Source: Candidatus Omnitrophota bacterium (lineage in GTDB: Bacteria > Omnitrophota > Gorgyraeia > Zapsychrales > Zapsychraceae). From it: 45,910 bases of DNA. Under the pieces are notes generated by a model that had not been told where the DNA came from, ran no database searches, and was given only the letters and a program-made list of their open reading frames with translations. The stretch spans positions 1-45,910 of the forward strand of contig JAGOSC010000017.1 in assembly GCA_018062515.1 (NCBI GenBank), in the 5' to 3' direction. Shown piece by piece: positions 9,175 through 18,834 of this stretch (its first letter is position 1; each line of letters starts with the position of its first letter). The translations under genes were made by a program, and so were the position numbers.

Positions 9175-10884
9175 ATGAAAAAATATAATGTTATTATCTT
9201 AGCCGGCAATGAAAAAGGCGCTTTGCAGGATGCCTATGGGTCTAATAAAGCCCTTTTGCCTATTCACGGGAAACCGATGCTTGATTGGGTTGTCGAAGCT
9301 TTTAATAAAAGCGATTATGTGGGGAATATTATTGTCATCGGTCCGGATGAATTGGATCAGTTAGCGTCCATGCGCTATGTCAGGAAGCGAATATTTGAGG
9401 GAATGAATGTTGTGCAGAGTCTGATTCATGGGGTGGACTATGTGAAATCTTTGATCTATAGCGCTTCTGATCAGGAGAGCGGATATCTGATCACCTTTTG
9501 TGACGCTGTTTTTTTAAACACCGAAATCATTAACCATACCATCTTGAATATTGAGAACAGCCAAGCAGATATTGTTTTTCCATACGTCGAGAAAAGCGCT
9601 TTTGATCAAAGTAAAATTGCATCCAAACGCGCATACATTCCGATTGGCGATAAAAATTATGTCGGCACAACTATTTATTATGTTAAAAAATTCAGCCTTG
9701 TTTCCCAGTTATTAGAAGACCTATCAAAAATGCGAAAAAACCGGAAAGATCCGGGTGGAATTCTTAAAATGTTAGGCTGCGAAAATAATAATTCTCTTCC
9801 GGAAATTGAAAGTTTTTTATCAAAGAAAATACAAACCAGTGTTCGCATTTTGGAGTCACCGTATGCTGAGCTCGGTATGGATGTTGATACACCCGAGGAT
9901 TATGAATTTGCCAAAGTTTTTCTTTCTAATCCTTGGGCAAATTTATTTAAAAAGGTGATGATTATTTATAATGACAAAGCCGGACAAGGATTGGCGCTGT
10001 CGCCTTTTTTAAAGAATTTGTTGGGTATCAAATACCGTAAATTTGAACTTCATCCTTCGAATGAAGAATGCATAAATCAGGCTAAAAAATATCTGGTATC
10101 CTATGGCATCGATACGGATGTTTCCGCGACGAAAGCTAAAGGCCATGCGACGGAACTGGCCAAAAAATGTGTTCAAGAGGGATATGATTTAGTTATTGCG
10201 GCCGGCGGGGACGGCACCATTAATGAAGTGATAAATGGCTTAGCATATTCGAATACGGCATTGGGAGTTATTCCGCTGGGTACGGCTAACGTTTTCGGTA
10301 TAGAAATGAAATTGCCCGTCGAGATTAAAGCCGCGTGTCAGATTATCGCGTCGGGCAACATAAGGACAATCGATTTGGGCCAAGCCAATGGCCGTTATTT
10401 TGTGTGCATGTCCGGAATCGGGTTTGACGCGCATGTTTTAAGAAAAGCGGATTCAAAATTGAAAAAAGCCTATGGGGCGCTGGCTTATCTCATCGTCGGA
10501 ATATCACAACTTTTTACGTACCCGTTTCGAAGAATTATCATCCAAATTGATGATCAGCCTATACGCCGGAAAGGATATTTTATCGTTATTGGAAATGGCC
10601 GGTATTATGGCGGGGATATGATGTTCGCGTCAAAAGCGGATTTAACCGACGGTTATTTGGATGTATGTATTTTTAAATACAGAGATTTATTCAGTGTGTT
10701 TAATTATTTATTTGGATCAAATCGCGGAAAAGTCGATAAACATTTGGCGGTTGAATATTTTCAATGCAAGAAGGCCGTTGTGTTCGGCAAAGGTAAACAT
10801 CCGGTTCACGTGGATGCAGAATATTTGTGCAAAACGCCGGTGGAATTTGACATTTGTCCGTTGAGTTTGAAAGTAGTGGTATAA
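9175..10884 (+). CDS. Nucleotidyltransferase-like / diacylglycerol kinase-like fusion protein
   Basis: A 569-residue two-domain protein. Residues about 1-250 resemble a MobA/IspD-like NTP transferase: VIILAGNEKG at the start, NKALLPIHGKPMLDWVV, a FCDAVFLN strand, and the closing MDVDTPEDYEFA. The usual GGxGxR loop is changed, so activity is uncertain. Residues about 258-569 are a DagK/YegS/BmrU-type lipid kinase: MIIYNDKAGQG, the signature AAGGDGTINEVINGL, and PLGTANVFGIEM, ending with the beta-sandwich domain (GNGRYYGGDMM). Its ATG has its own upstream gap and probable promoter. A role in making or recycling a phospholipid head group is plausible, but the substrate is unknown and each half might act separately. 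Confidence 0.85.
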   Translation: MKKYNVIILAGNEKGALQDAYGSNKALLPIHGKPMLDWVVEAFNKSDYVGNIIVIGPDELDQLASMRYVRKRIFEGMNVVQSLIHGVDYVKSLIYSASDQESGYLITFCDAVFLNTEIINHTILNIENSQADIVFPYVEKSAFDQSKIASKRAYIPIGDKNYVGTTIYYVKKFSLVSQLLEDLSKMRKNRKDPGGILKMLGCENNNSLPEIESFLSKKIQTSVRILESPYAELGMDVDTPEDYEFAKVFLSNPWANLFKKVMIIYNDKAGQGLALSPFLKNLLGIKYRKFELHPSNEECINQAKKYLVSYGIDTDVSATKAKGHATELAKKCVQEGYDLVIAAGGDGTINEVINGLAYSNTALGVIPLGTANVFGIEMKLPVEIKAACQIIASGNIRTIDLGQANGRYFVCMSGIGFDAHVLRKADSKLKKAYGALAYLIVGISQLFTYPFRRIIIQIDDQPIRRKGYFIVIGNGRYYGGDMMFASKADLTDGYLDVCIFKYRDLFSVFNYLFGSNRGKVDKHLAVEYFQCKKAVVFGKGKHPVHVDAEYLCKTPVEFDICPLSLKVVV

Positions 10885-10914
10885 TTTTCTAAAGAGATTA
10901 GAGGAGGAGTTAAA

Positions 10915-11871
10915 ATGATTTCCCTACAATTAAGAATGTATACGTTATTGGCTGTTTTATTTGGCATTTTATACGCCATCGCTGTCATGGTTGGTACAGC
11001 GGCGGGGATAGTCAGTTTTCAGTTTTATTTGTTTCTTTCGCTTGGAATGATGTTCATACAATTTATGATTGGTCCGAAAATCGTCGAATGGACCATGCAT
11101 GTCCGTTATGTGAAGCGTGAAGAATATCCGGCATTATACGCGATGGTTGAAGAACAGGCCCGTCGGGCAAATATCCCTATGCCGAGAATTTGCGTGTCGG
11201 ACGTTAATATTCCCAATGCCTTTGCCTTTGGGCGAGGACAAAAGGATGGGCGCGTTTGTGTCTCTCAGGGAATTATGCAGTTATTAACTTCAGAGGAATT
11301 AAAAGCAGTCATCGGGCACGAACTTACGCATATCAAGAACCGTGACGTCGTCACCATTACTTTATTATCAGTTATTCCGATGATTATGTATCGTATCGCT
11401 TGGCACTTTATGTTTTTCGGTGGACGTAATCGTGACCGCGGGAATACCGTTGCCATTGGCCTAGTCGCGTTTCTTTTTTATTTCATCACTAATTTACTTG
11501 TCTTGTATGGTTCACGAATTCGTGAATATTTTGCTGACCAAGGATCAGTCGAATTGGGCAATCGTCCGGAGGCTTTAGCCAGCGCGCTTTACAAACTCGT
11601 TTACGGTTCAGCCCGTATGGGAAAAGGGGCGATGAAGGAGGCGGAGGGAATGAAGGCTTTTTTTCTAAACGATCCCTCAAACGCCGCAATCGAAATTAAA
11701 GATCTTTATCAGCTGGATTTGGATAAATCCGGTACCATTGATGCAAACGAATTATCCCGTCTGCGTCAGCAGCCGCTGAGCATTTCTTCGTCTGATAAAA
11801 TGATGGAATTTTTAAGCACCCATCCAAATATGCTTAAACGAATTAAGCATTTATCCGAACTAAAAGGATAA
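10915..11871 (+). CDS. htpX: HtpX-like zinc metalloprotease with EF-hand loop
   Basis: A 318-residue M48 membrane protease that degrades misfolded membrane proteins. Two N-terminal membrane segments (about 8-30, 34-53), then the zinc site HELTH at 135-139 (GHELTHIKNRD), further membrane segments (about 147-165, 180-198), and the third ligand Glu in REYFADQ. Unlike E. coli HtpX, residues 268-279 form a textbook EF-hand loop (DLDKSGTIDANE) before the C-terminal THPNMLKRI segment that the family uses. A strong AGAGGAGG ribosome site precedes the ATG at 10915. It follows the kinase fusion by 30 bases and is probably co-transcribed. Confidence 0.92.
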   Translation: MISLQLRMYTLLAVLFGILYAIAVMVGTAAGIVSFQFYLFLSLGMMFIQFMIGPKIVEWTMHVRYVKREEYPALYAMVEEQARRANIPMPRICVSDVNIPNAFAFGRGQKDGRVCVSQGIMQLLTSEELKAVIGHELTHIKNRDVVTITLLSVIPMIMYRIAWHFMFFGGRNRDRGNTVAIGLVAFLFYFITNLLVLYGSRIREYFADQGSVELGNRPEALASALYKLVYGSARMGKGAMKEAEGMKAFFLNDPSNAAIEIKDLYQLDLDKSGTIDANELSRLRQQPLSISSSDKMMEFLSTHPNMLKRIKHLSELKG

Positions 11872-11908
11872 TCCTCGCATTTTATCGTCCATATTTGAAC
11901 AAGAATTG

Positions 11909-11992
11909 AGCAAATTTTTCCTATAAATTAAATTTGCTTTATGGCTTAAATTAGTATATATTTCGTATGGACAATATTTCGTGCCACGAAAT
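11909..11992 (+). promoter_or_regulatory. marR promoter region with two inverted repeats
   Basis: Inverted repeat 1: AGCAAATTT (11909-11917) with AAATTTGCT (11930-11938). Possible -35 TTGCTT (11935-11940) and -10 TATATT (11957-11962). Inverted repeat 2: ATTTCGT-gcc-ACGAAAT at 11976-11992, just downstream of the predicted transcription start and upstream of the MarR start at 12009. MarR proteins commonly repress their own operon by binding such palindromes, so repeat 2 is a good operator candidate. Confidence 0.5.
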
Positions 11993-12008
11993 AAACCATG
12001 AGGAAATT

Positions 12009-12464
12009 ATGGGTTTAACGCCCGTCAAATTTGGTGACCGATTAGTTGAATTGCTTCCGCAATTAATGCAGGAAATATCCCGTTATGAAAATAATTATGT
12101 TACGACGGGAAAAATCACCTGCCAGCAGTTTTTAGTGCTTGATCAATTAGCTTCACAGGATCAATGGACGATGAATGAATTTGTTCATTCCATGGATAAG
12201 AAGTTCTCGTCAGCCACCGGGATGATTGACCGGCTGGTCAAACACGGCTTAGTCAAGCGTAAACGGGGAGAAGATGACCGTCGAACCGTATTCGTGGCGA
12301 TTACCGATAAAGGCCGTTCTATTATTGATGAAGTTTATGCCCAGAAAAAACAAGGTATCATCCATTTATTTAAAAGACTTGATTCAACCGAACGTCAGAA
12401 TTACCTAGATATTATAGAGAAATTAGTCAATAGCCTATCTTCAGCCCAGGGGGGACAACGATGA
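12009..12464 (+). CDS. MarR-family transcriptional regulator
   Basis: A winged-helix regulator of the MarR family, here the likely repressor of the efflux operon that follows. Family features: an N-terminal dimer helix, LVLDQLASQDQWTMNEF, the recognition helix around SATGMIDRLVKHGLV, and the wing KRGEDDRRTVFVAITDKGR. An in-frame ATG at 11967 would add 14 residues, but the start at 12009 is preferred because it has GAGGA just upstream, gives the usual family N terminus, and leaves the 11976-11992 palindrome in the leader. It overlaps the next gene by 4 bases (ATGA), so it is translationally coupled to the adaptor gene. Ligand unknown. Confidence 0.9.
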   Translation: MGLTPVKFGDRLVELLPQLMQEISRYENNYVTTGKITCQQFLVLDQLASQDQWTMNEFVHSMDKKFSSATGMIDRLVKHGLVKRKRGEDDRRTVFVAITDKGRSIIDEVYAQKKQGIIHLFKRLDSTERQNYLDIIEKLVNSLSSAQGGQR

Positions 12465-13558
12465 GTTTTTTAAGAAATCCTGCTGTTCAACATTTATTCT
12501 TCTATTTTCTGATCTTACCTTTAACCTTCACGGGTTGTTCAAAAAAAGAAAAAGCCGACGGTGCAGCTCATATGGGAATGATGGCTTCCAATGTCGTTGG
12601 TTTTAAGGCGGTTAAACAAGATTTACAAGATAAAATTCCTATGATCGGGACAATGGAGTCGAATGAATCCGTCGAGATTAAGAGTGAGATCGACGGGACT
12701 ATTGAAAAAATCAATTTTACTGAAGGATCAATGGTTAAAGCCGGCGATCTATTAATGGAGATGGATAAGAAGAAATTAACTTCGACGTATGATCAAGCCT
12801 CGTCCAATTTGAAACTCGCGGAAACCACCGCCCGTCGGTATGAAAATTTAGTCAAATCAAAAGCCGTTTCTCAGCAGGAATATGATCAAGCCGCCGCCTC
12901 TTTGGAATCGAATCGCGCCACGGCCGCCTTGGTTCAAGAAGAATTGGATGACGCCACAATCACAGCTCCTTTTGACGGAATTATAGGTGAACGTTTTATC
13001 AGTGTTGGACAATATATTTCCCGAGGGACTCTTTTAACCACCTTATTTAATCAAGATCCTATGAAAGTTGTGTTTCGTATGCCGGAACGTTATTTAAGCA
13101 ATATAAAAAATGGACAGATCGTGAATATAAGAGTAGCGGCCTATAAAGATAAGACTTATGAAGGTGAAGTTTTTTTTATTGATCCTAAGGTTGATGAAAC
13201 GACAAGAACTGTTTTGGCCAAGGCGAAAGTGCCTAATCCCGACGGAAAACTACTTCAAGGAATGTTTGCCGACGTCGAGCTTATTTGGGATGTAAAAAAA
13301 GATGCTATCGTTGTTCCGGAAACCGCGTTAATTGTCAAAGGTGATACAGTTTCTGTTTACGCCGTTGGAGAAGGTGATACCGCCGAACTTCGCGTGGTCA
13401 CGACGGGAAAAAGAACGGACGGTATGGTTGAAATACTTTCCGGTGTCAATGAAGGTGATGTCGTTATTACAGAAGGGTATCAAAAAATCGGGCCAGGATC
13501 AAAAGTGAACGTTCGATTTGAAGAATCAAGCGAAAGAAAGTCGTATGAAATTATCTGA
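12461..13558 (+). CDS. RND efflux periplasmic adaptor (membrane fusion protein), lipoprotein
   Basis: A 365-residue HlyD/AcrA-type adaptor linking an inner-membrane RND pump to the outer-membrane channel. The N terminus carries a lipoprotein signal (hydrophobic stretch then FTGC, lipobox Cys near residue 26). The lipoyl half-motifs (VEIKSEIDGTIEKI and ATITAPFDGIIGERF), a coiled-coil hairpin between them (about 105-155), and the beta-barrel segment GMFADVELIW are visible. It overlaps the MarR gene by 4 bases and the pump gene by 14, a classic tripartite efflux operon. The substrate is not readable from sequence. Confidence 0.93.
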   Translation: MSFLRNPAVQHLFFYFLILPLTFTGCSKKEKADGAAHMGMMASNVVGFKAVKQDLQDKIPMIGTMESNESVEIKSEIDGTIEKINFTEGSMVKAGDLLMEMDKKKLTSTYDQASSNLKLAETTARRYENLVKSKAVSQQEYDQAAASLESNRATAALVQEELDDATITAPFDGIIGERFISVGQYISRGTLLTTLFNQDPMKVVFRMPERYLSNIKNGQIVNIRVAAYKDKTYEGEVFFIDPKVDETTRTVLAKAKVPNPDGKLLQGMFADVELIWDVKKDAIVVPETALIVKGDTVSVYAVGEGDTAELRVVTTGKRTDGMVEILSGVNEGDVVITEGYQKIGPGSKVNVRFEESSERKSYEII

Positions 13559-16500
13559 AATTAGTATTCAGCGCCCGGTTTTAGCGACGATGATGAGCTT
13601 ACTGCTCATTTTATGCGGCATCGTCGGGATTATGCGTTTACCGGTGCGGGAACTTCCGGATATTGAACCGCCGATCATCAATGTGCAGACGATTTATCCC
13701 GGCGCAAGCGCTTCGGTTATGGAAACACAAATCACCGAGCCCTTGGAAGATGCCTTAAGCAGCGTTGAAGGGATCAAACAGCTCACCAGTGAAAACCGCG
13801 AACAACTCAGTTCCATTACCATTGAATTTGATTTAACCGTCGACGTGGACGTTGCAGCTCAAGACGTGCGCGACCGCATTTCCCGCGTACGTGGCCGTTT
13901 GCCCGACGACATTGAAGAACCCATCGTCGCTAAACAGGATGCTGATGCAAATCCTTCCATTTGGGTCGCTTTATATAGTGAACGTTATTCGACCCTTGAA
14001 TTGACAACCATTGCTGAAAATTTGTTTAAAGACCGGTTACAGACGGTGCCGGGAGTCAGTTCCGTTATATTTGGAGGATCGAAGCGTTTTGCTATTCGTA
14101 TCCGCCTCGATTCCGATAAAATGGCATCTCACCGGGTTACAGTTCTCGACGTGGAACGCGCTTTGCGTGAACAAAGCGTTGAGCTTCCCAGCGGACGATT
14201 AGAAAGTTTTCAGCGGGAATTGTCAATTGAAACCAAAGGACAATTAAAATCTCCTGAGGAATTTAATGAATTAGTGATTAGCCGAAACGGCGACGAATTG
14301 GTCCGGTTGAGTGATATCGGATTTGCTGAAGTTGGTGTAGAGGATGAGCGCTCTGTTGCCCGTTATAATGGAAAACCTGCCGTCGGGATCGGTGTTATCA
14401 AACAATCCAAAGCCAATATTATTGACGTTGCCGAAGGGCTCAAAAAAGAATTAGAAAAAATCAAACCGCTTATTCCCGAGGGAATTACATTCAGCATTCC
14501 CTATGATGAATCCACATTCATCGAACATTCGATTAAAGAAGTTTGGATTACGCTTGGCATAGCCTTTGCTTTAGTTATATTTGTTATCTATATTTTCCTT
14601 CACAATGTCCGATCGACGCTGATTCCGAGTTTGGCTATTCCGGTTTCTATTATTGCCACTTTTGGGATTTTATATTTCTTCGGTTTTTCGATCAATGTGG
14701 TCACCATGCTCGCGTTTGTTTTGGCGATTGGCCTTGTTGTCGACGACGCGATTATTGTTCTTGAAAATATCCATCGGCATATTGAAAAAGGCATGCCGCC
14801 ATTTAAAGCCGCTTATCTGGGGATGAAGGAGATTGGATTTGCTATTATCGCGACCACCGTCGCTCTTGTCGCTGTATTCTTACCTATGGCCTTTCAAACC
14901 AGTGATACCGGCCGTTTATTCATCGAATTTGCCGTGACGATTTCTTGTAGCGTCATGATTTCTGCTTTTGTGGCTTTAACGCTTACGCCGATGATGTGCG
15001 CGCGGATTTTAAAGCCGCATGATGAATATGAAAAGCAGGGAATGCTTATGATGTTTGAACGATGGCTGCTTAAGTGCCGTCGAGCTTATGTAAAATTTCT
15101 CGGAAAGACTTTTAAATATATTTATGCCGTGTTTATTGTTAGCGCTGTGGCGATGATTGGCGCGGTTTTCTTTTACATGCATTTAGATAAAGAGTTCCTT
15201 CCCCAAGAAGACAAAGGAAGATTATTTTGTATTGCTGTTGCACCTGAAGGATCGACGAGTGAATATACCGACCGCATGGTTCGAAAGATGGAAAAGATTA
15301 TTAGTGAGACACCTGAAGTCGAGGGATTTTTCTCGGCGGTGGCTTTGGCCAGAGGCGGTCCAGGCCAGGCGTCACAAGGGCTATCGTTTATCCGTTTAAA
15401 AGAAGACCGTAAACGTCACGTTCGCGATATTGTTAACGGGCCTATGGGATTGGGTGGTCAGTTTTTTATGAATATTGAAGGTGCGTTTGTTATTCCGATT
15501 ATTCCAAAAGCCATTGGCGGCGGATTTTCACAACCCTTTCAGCTTGTCATGCAGCATCAAGATTTAAAGGAACTAAACCGTATTTCCGAGGAGTTCAGCC
15601 AAAAATTGCGTCAAGAAGGGTTTCTTATGAATGTCCGCTCGACGTTCGAGTTGAACAAACCGGAACTTCGTATCAGCATTAATCGTAACCGCGCCGCGGT
15701 GTTAGGCGTTTCGATTCAGGATATTTCTAAGGTTTTGCAAATTCTGTTCGGCGGGCTCGACTTATCTAAAGTGAATCTGGCCGGTGAGGAATATGATGTT
15801 ATCGTTCAGCTGGAACGTAAGTCACGCCTTTCTCCGTCGGATTTGGAAAGAATTTATGTCAATAACCGGGAAGGAAAATTGGTTCAACTGATTAACCTGA
15901 TCGATTATGAAACGGGTGGAGGCCCTAGCGCGATTAATCACTTTAATCGTCTTCGTTCTTCGACGATCGAAGCCACGCCGATCAATATTCCACTGGGAAC
16001 AGCAATTGAAAAAACCGAAGCTTTGTTAAAACAGCTCGACGAAAAAGGGCTGCAATACGAATGGGCCGGAGAAGCCGCGGACTTGAAAGAAGCGGGAAGC
16101 GAAATGTTATTTATTCTCTTATTAGCCATCCTGATTATTTACATGGTCCTGGCCGCGCAATTTGAAAGCTTGAGTGACCCGTTTGTTATTTTATTTACAT
16201 TACCATTATCGTTCTTCGGGGCTTTGTTGAGTTTATGGCTAGTTGCCGGTTTTGATAAGATGATCGTCGCTGCGGCTCCGGGAAGTTGGCTCAGTACTTT
16301 CCCGCGGATTACATCGATGGGGATCAATTTATTTAGTCAAATTGGAATTATACTTCTCGTCGGGATTGTGACTAAAAACGGTATTTTGCTCGTCGATTTT
16401 GCGAATCAGGAAATGCGTAAAGGCAAAGGTGCCATGCGCGCCATGTTAGGCGCAGGAAAAATGCGTTTCCGCCCAATTTTGATGACCGCCTTCGCGACGA

Positions 16501-18104
16501 TCGCAGGTATATTGCCGATCGCCGTCGGATTTGGAGCCGGTGCTGAAAGCCGCCGTCCTTTAGGTGTTGCTGCCGTCGGTGGAATCGCATTGGGTACATT
16601 TTTAACTTTTTTTGTTATTCCGGCGGTTTATGTTCTCATGAATCGAAGGAAGAATAAAAAAATACAGCAGGCTAAATCCTTTCCTGATAAAGCTATTCTG
16701 TCAATTGTTCTATTGTTTGTTTTGACAACGAGCGGATGTCATCCTCTGGTTGGAAAAGATTTTGTCCGCCCTCAAGTTTCTATGCCCAATAATTGGAGTA
16801 TAGAAGAAGATGATCAATGGAAAGTCGCTGAACCTAAGGATCATATTGAGCGGGGAGAATGGTGGAGTGTATTTCAAGATGGTGCGTTAAATAAATTAGA
16901 AGATTTAGCATTTGATTACAATCATGATATAAAAAGTTCCGTCGCCAGTGTGGAAAAAGCACGCGCTTTGGCCAGGATTTCCCGGGAGGAATTTTATCCG
17001 CTTGTATTAGGAATACCTGAATTTGAACGTTCCCGCTCGACGAAAAATAGTTTCGCGTCCTCGGCGGGAGGCGCGGGAAGTTATGTTTCCAATCAATTTA
17101 CGATTCCGATTGATTTTAGTTATGAGCTTGATTTATGGGGCCGTGTCAGACGAGGATTTGAAGCGTCTCACGCACAAGCCGAAGCTAGTCTCGCGGAATA
17201 TCATTCTGTACGTCTCATTCTCAGTACCGACATCGCTATTAATTATTTTTTATTGCGTGAATTGGATCGAGAGGTTGAAATTATTGATGAAGCGATTAAA
17301 TTGCGTCAGTATGCCGTTGATGTTGTGACGACACGTATGGAAGGCGGCGTGACCAGTGAATTAGATTTTAACCGCGCGACGGGTGAATTGGCTAAAGCCA
17401 AGGCTGATCGTATCGATATTTTACGTCGACGTGAAGAATTAGAGAATGCTTTGGCTGTGTTATGCGGCCAACAGCCGGCTAAATTTAAAATTGAATCTCG
17501 AGGCCTCAATATAAAAGTTCCCCGTGTTCCGATCATTTTACCGTCGGAAATATTAGAACGTCGTCCGGATATCGCAAGGTCCGAAAGGCTCGTCGCATCA
17601 GCTAATGCAAAAATTGGCGTAGCTCAGGCCGCTTTTTTCCCGCGAATTACTTTATCGGCCGAGGGCGGGTTGAAGAGTGTGGAAGCAAACAATTTATTTG
17701 ATTGGGAAAGCCGTTACTGGTCATTTGGCCCGAGTGTAACCATTCCTATTTTTACCGGCGGACGAGGTAAGTCTAATTTAGAGGCCAGCAAGGCTGAATA
17801 TACACAGACCGTCGAGGAATATCGTCAGACCGTATTAAAAGCCGTTGAAGAAGTGGAAACTTCGATGAGTAATTTAAAGTTAAGAAAAGAGCAGGCTATT
17901 GCTCAAGTCGACGTGTTGGAGACATCCCGCAGAACAGCTCAACTTTCCATTTCCCGTTACAAAGAAGGACTAGTCACATTTTTTGAAGTCATTGATGCCG
18001 AGCGCACCCGCCTCGACGCTGAATTGCAGGCTTCACAAATCACCGTCCAGCGTTTGATTTCTGCTGTGCAATTGATCAAGGCCATCGGCGGCAGCTGGGA
18101 TTAA
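13545..18104 (+). CDS. Fusion of RND efflux permease and NodT-type outer-membrane factor
   Basis: One open frame of 1519 residues joins two normally separate proteins. Residues 1 to about 1030 are an AcrB/HAE1-type RND pump: N-terminal membrane helix (PVLATMMSLLLILCG), porter domains, and the proton-relay AspAsp in GLVVDDAIIVLENIHRH. From residue 1032 (an internal ATG at 16638) follows a TolC/NodT outer-membrane factor of about 488 residues with its own lipoprotein signal: basic segment, LSIVLLFVLTTSGC (Cys at 1065), later LDLWGRVRRGFEAS and PSEILERRPDIARSE. The start ATG at 13545 replaces a possible upstream TTG (13518) because homologues begin MKLSEISIQRPV. No stop is present at the junction. 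Separate products could arise by internal initiation or signal peptidase II cleavage. Confidence 0.9.
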   Translation: MKLSEISIQRPVLATMMSLLLILCGIVGIMRLPVRELPDIEPPIINVQTIYPGASASVMETQITEPLEDALSSVEGIKQLTSENREQLSSITIEFDLTVDVDVAAQDVRDRISRVRGRLPDDIEEPIVAKQDADANPSIWVALYSERYSTLELTTIAENLFKDRLQTVPGVSSVIFGGSKRFAIRIRLDSDKMASHRVTVLDVERALREQSVELPSGRLESFQRELSIETKGQLKSPEEFNELVISRNGDELVRLSDIGFAEVGVEDERSVARYNGKPAVGIGVIKQSKANIIDVAEGLKKELEKIKPLIPEGITFSIPYDESTFIEHSIKEVWITLGIAFALVIFVIYIFLHNVRSTLIPSLAIPVSIIATFGILYFFGFSINVVTMLAFVLAIGLVVDDAIIVLENIHRHIEKGMPPFKAAYLGMKEIGFAIIATTVALVAVFLPMAFQTSDTGRLFIEFAVTISCSVMISAFVALTLTPMMCARILKPHDEYEKQGMLMMFERWLLKCRRAYVKFLGKTFKYIYAVFIVSAVAMIGAVFFYMHLDKEFLPQEDKGRLFCIAVAPEGSTSEYTDRMVRKMEKIISETPEVEGFFSAVALARGGPGQASQGLSFIRLKEDRKRHVRDIVNGPMGLGGQFFMNIEGAFVIPIIPKAIGGGFSQPFQLVMQHQDLKELNRISEEFSQKLRQEGFLMNVRSTFELNKPELRISINRNRAAVLGVSIQDISKVLQILFGGLDLSKVNLAGEEYDVIVQLERKSRLSPSDLERIYVNNREGKLVQLINLIDYETGGGPSAINHFNRLRSSTIEATPINIPLGTAIEKTEALLKQLDEKGLQYEWAGEAADLKEAGSEMLFILLLAILIIYMVLAAQFESLSDPFVILFTLPLSFFGALLSLWLVAGFDKMIVAAAPGSWLSTFPRITSMGINLFSQIGIILLVGIVTKNGILLVDFANQEMRKGKGAMRAMLGAGKMRFRPILMTAFATIAGILPIAVGFGAGAESRRPLGVAAVGGIALGTFLTFFVIPAVYVLMNRRKNKKIQQAKSFPDKAILSIVLLFVLTTSGCHPLVGKDFVRPQVSMPNNWSIEEDDQWKVAEPKDHIERGEWWSVFQDGALNKLEDLAFDYNHDIKSSVASVEKARALARISREEFYPLVLGIPEFERSRSTKNSFASSAGGAGSYVSNQFTIPIDFSYELDLWGRVRRGFEASHAQAEASLAEYHSVRLILSTDIAINYFLLRELDREVEIIDEAIKLRQYAVDVVTTRMEGGVTSELDFNRATGELAKAKADRIDILRRREELENALAVLCGQQPAKFKIESRGLNIKVPRVPIILPSEILERRPDIARSERLVASANAKIGVAQAAFFPRITLSAEGGLKSVEANNLFDWESRYWSFGPSVTIPIFTGGRGKSNLEASKAEYTQTVEEYRQTVLKAVEEVETSMSNLKLRKEQAIAQVDVLETSRRTAQLSISRYKEGLVTFFEVIDAERTRLDAELQASQITVQRLISAVQLIKAIGGSWD

Positions 18105-18138
18105 TCTTACCCATTATATTTCCATCAATATAAATTGA

Positions 18139-18681
18139 TTATCGTCGACGTAATCTTTGTTGATTACTTTGTGTGTGTGCGATCGTGCGATTTGAATATC
18201 CGCGGTTAGCTGTGCTATTATTTTGTTGTAGTCGATTATTAGCTGTGACCGTCCAGCGTTGGTTTGCAGGGCGATTTTGATTTGGCGAGCTGGTGGCTTG
18301 TGTACGGCTATCAGGATTTCCCCGCAAAAATGTTCCAAATTGCCGCGGAGAGGGCGTTAAGGTTGCCGTTTGTGGTATTGTCGACGGGGTGTTTGATTTA
18401 TTTCCATAGATTTGTTCGAGCCGGTCGATCTTTCTTAAAATAGACCGATAATTAATTAGAATATATTCGTCGGGATGATTAGTTTTGACGAGCGCATGCA
18501 TTTTTGGATCTTGGTAGATTTGATCAAAAATTTCATTCATCTGCGGTTCATTTTTTTGTTGAAAGGCGGACACGTATTGTTTAACGAGCTGTTGAGCTTC
18601 TATATCTGAATAGGCATACGCCATAGAAGGCATAGCTAAAAGCCAAAGGGAGGAGAAAATTGTTAGTGCGATTTTCATCAT
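18139..18681 (-). CDS. Secreted hypothetical protein
   Basis: A 180-residue protein on the minus strand, convergent with the efflux operon (35-base gap). It opens with a clear Sec signal peptide (KIALTIFSSLWLLAMPSMA, cut near AYAYS). Residues about 25-90 are helical and charged (EAQQLVKQYVSAFQQKN, RKIDRLEQIYG); the remainder is low-complexity, rich in Thr, Ser, Asn, Gln and Arg, and ends in LRRR. No known family is recognised. Base use is similar to its neighbours. It is probably a real periplasmic or surface protein because signal peptide and gene limits are convincing, but no function can be given. Confidence 0.65.
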   Translation of the reverse strand: MMKIALTIFSSLWLLAMPSMAYAYSDIEAQQLVKQYVSAFQQKNEPQMNEIFDQIYQDPKMHALVKTNHPDEYILINYRSILRKIDRLEQIYGNKSNTPSTIPQTATLTPSPRQFGTFLRGNPDSRTQATSSPNQNRPANQRWTVTANNRLQQNNSTANRGYSNRTIAHTQSNQQRLRRR

Positions 18682-18834
18682 TGTAAGTATAAAATATCGG
18701 TCATTAAGGGAACATTAACTTTAGATTAAAAGCTTATATCACAGGTGCGTTTCCGTCAATGTGACATACCCGGACATTTTAAAATACTTTTATATAAGCA
18801 GCAATTTTTTACCAACGATTGGCAAATGAATCGC

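Noticed and set aside
11967..12008. MarR start at ATG 11967
   Set aside because: The predicted promoter would start transcription at about 11969, the codons before 12009 cover a palindrome, and a ribosome site precedes 12009.
13518..13544. TTG start for the RND fusion
   Set aside because: Adds nine charged residues not seen in the family; the ATG at 13545 begins the normal N terminus.
17023..17328. 101-codon ORF inside the outer-membrane-factor part
   Set aside because: Out-of-frame shadow of a strongly supported coding region.
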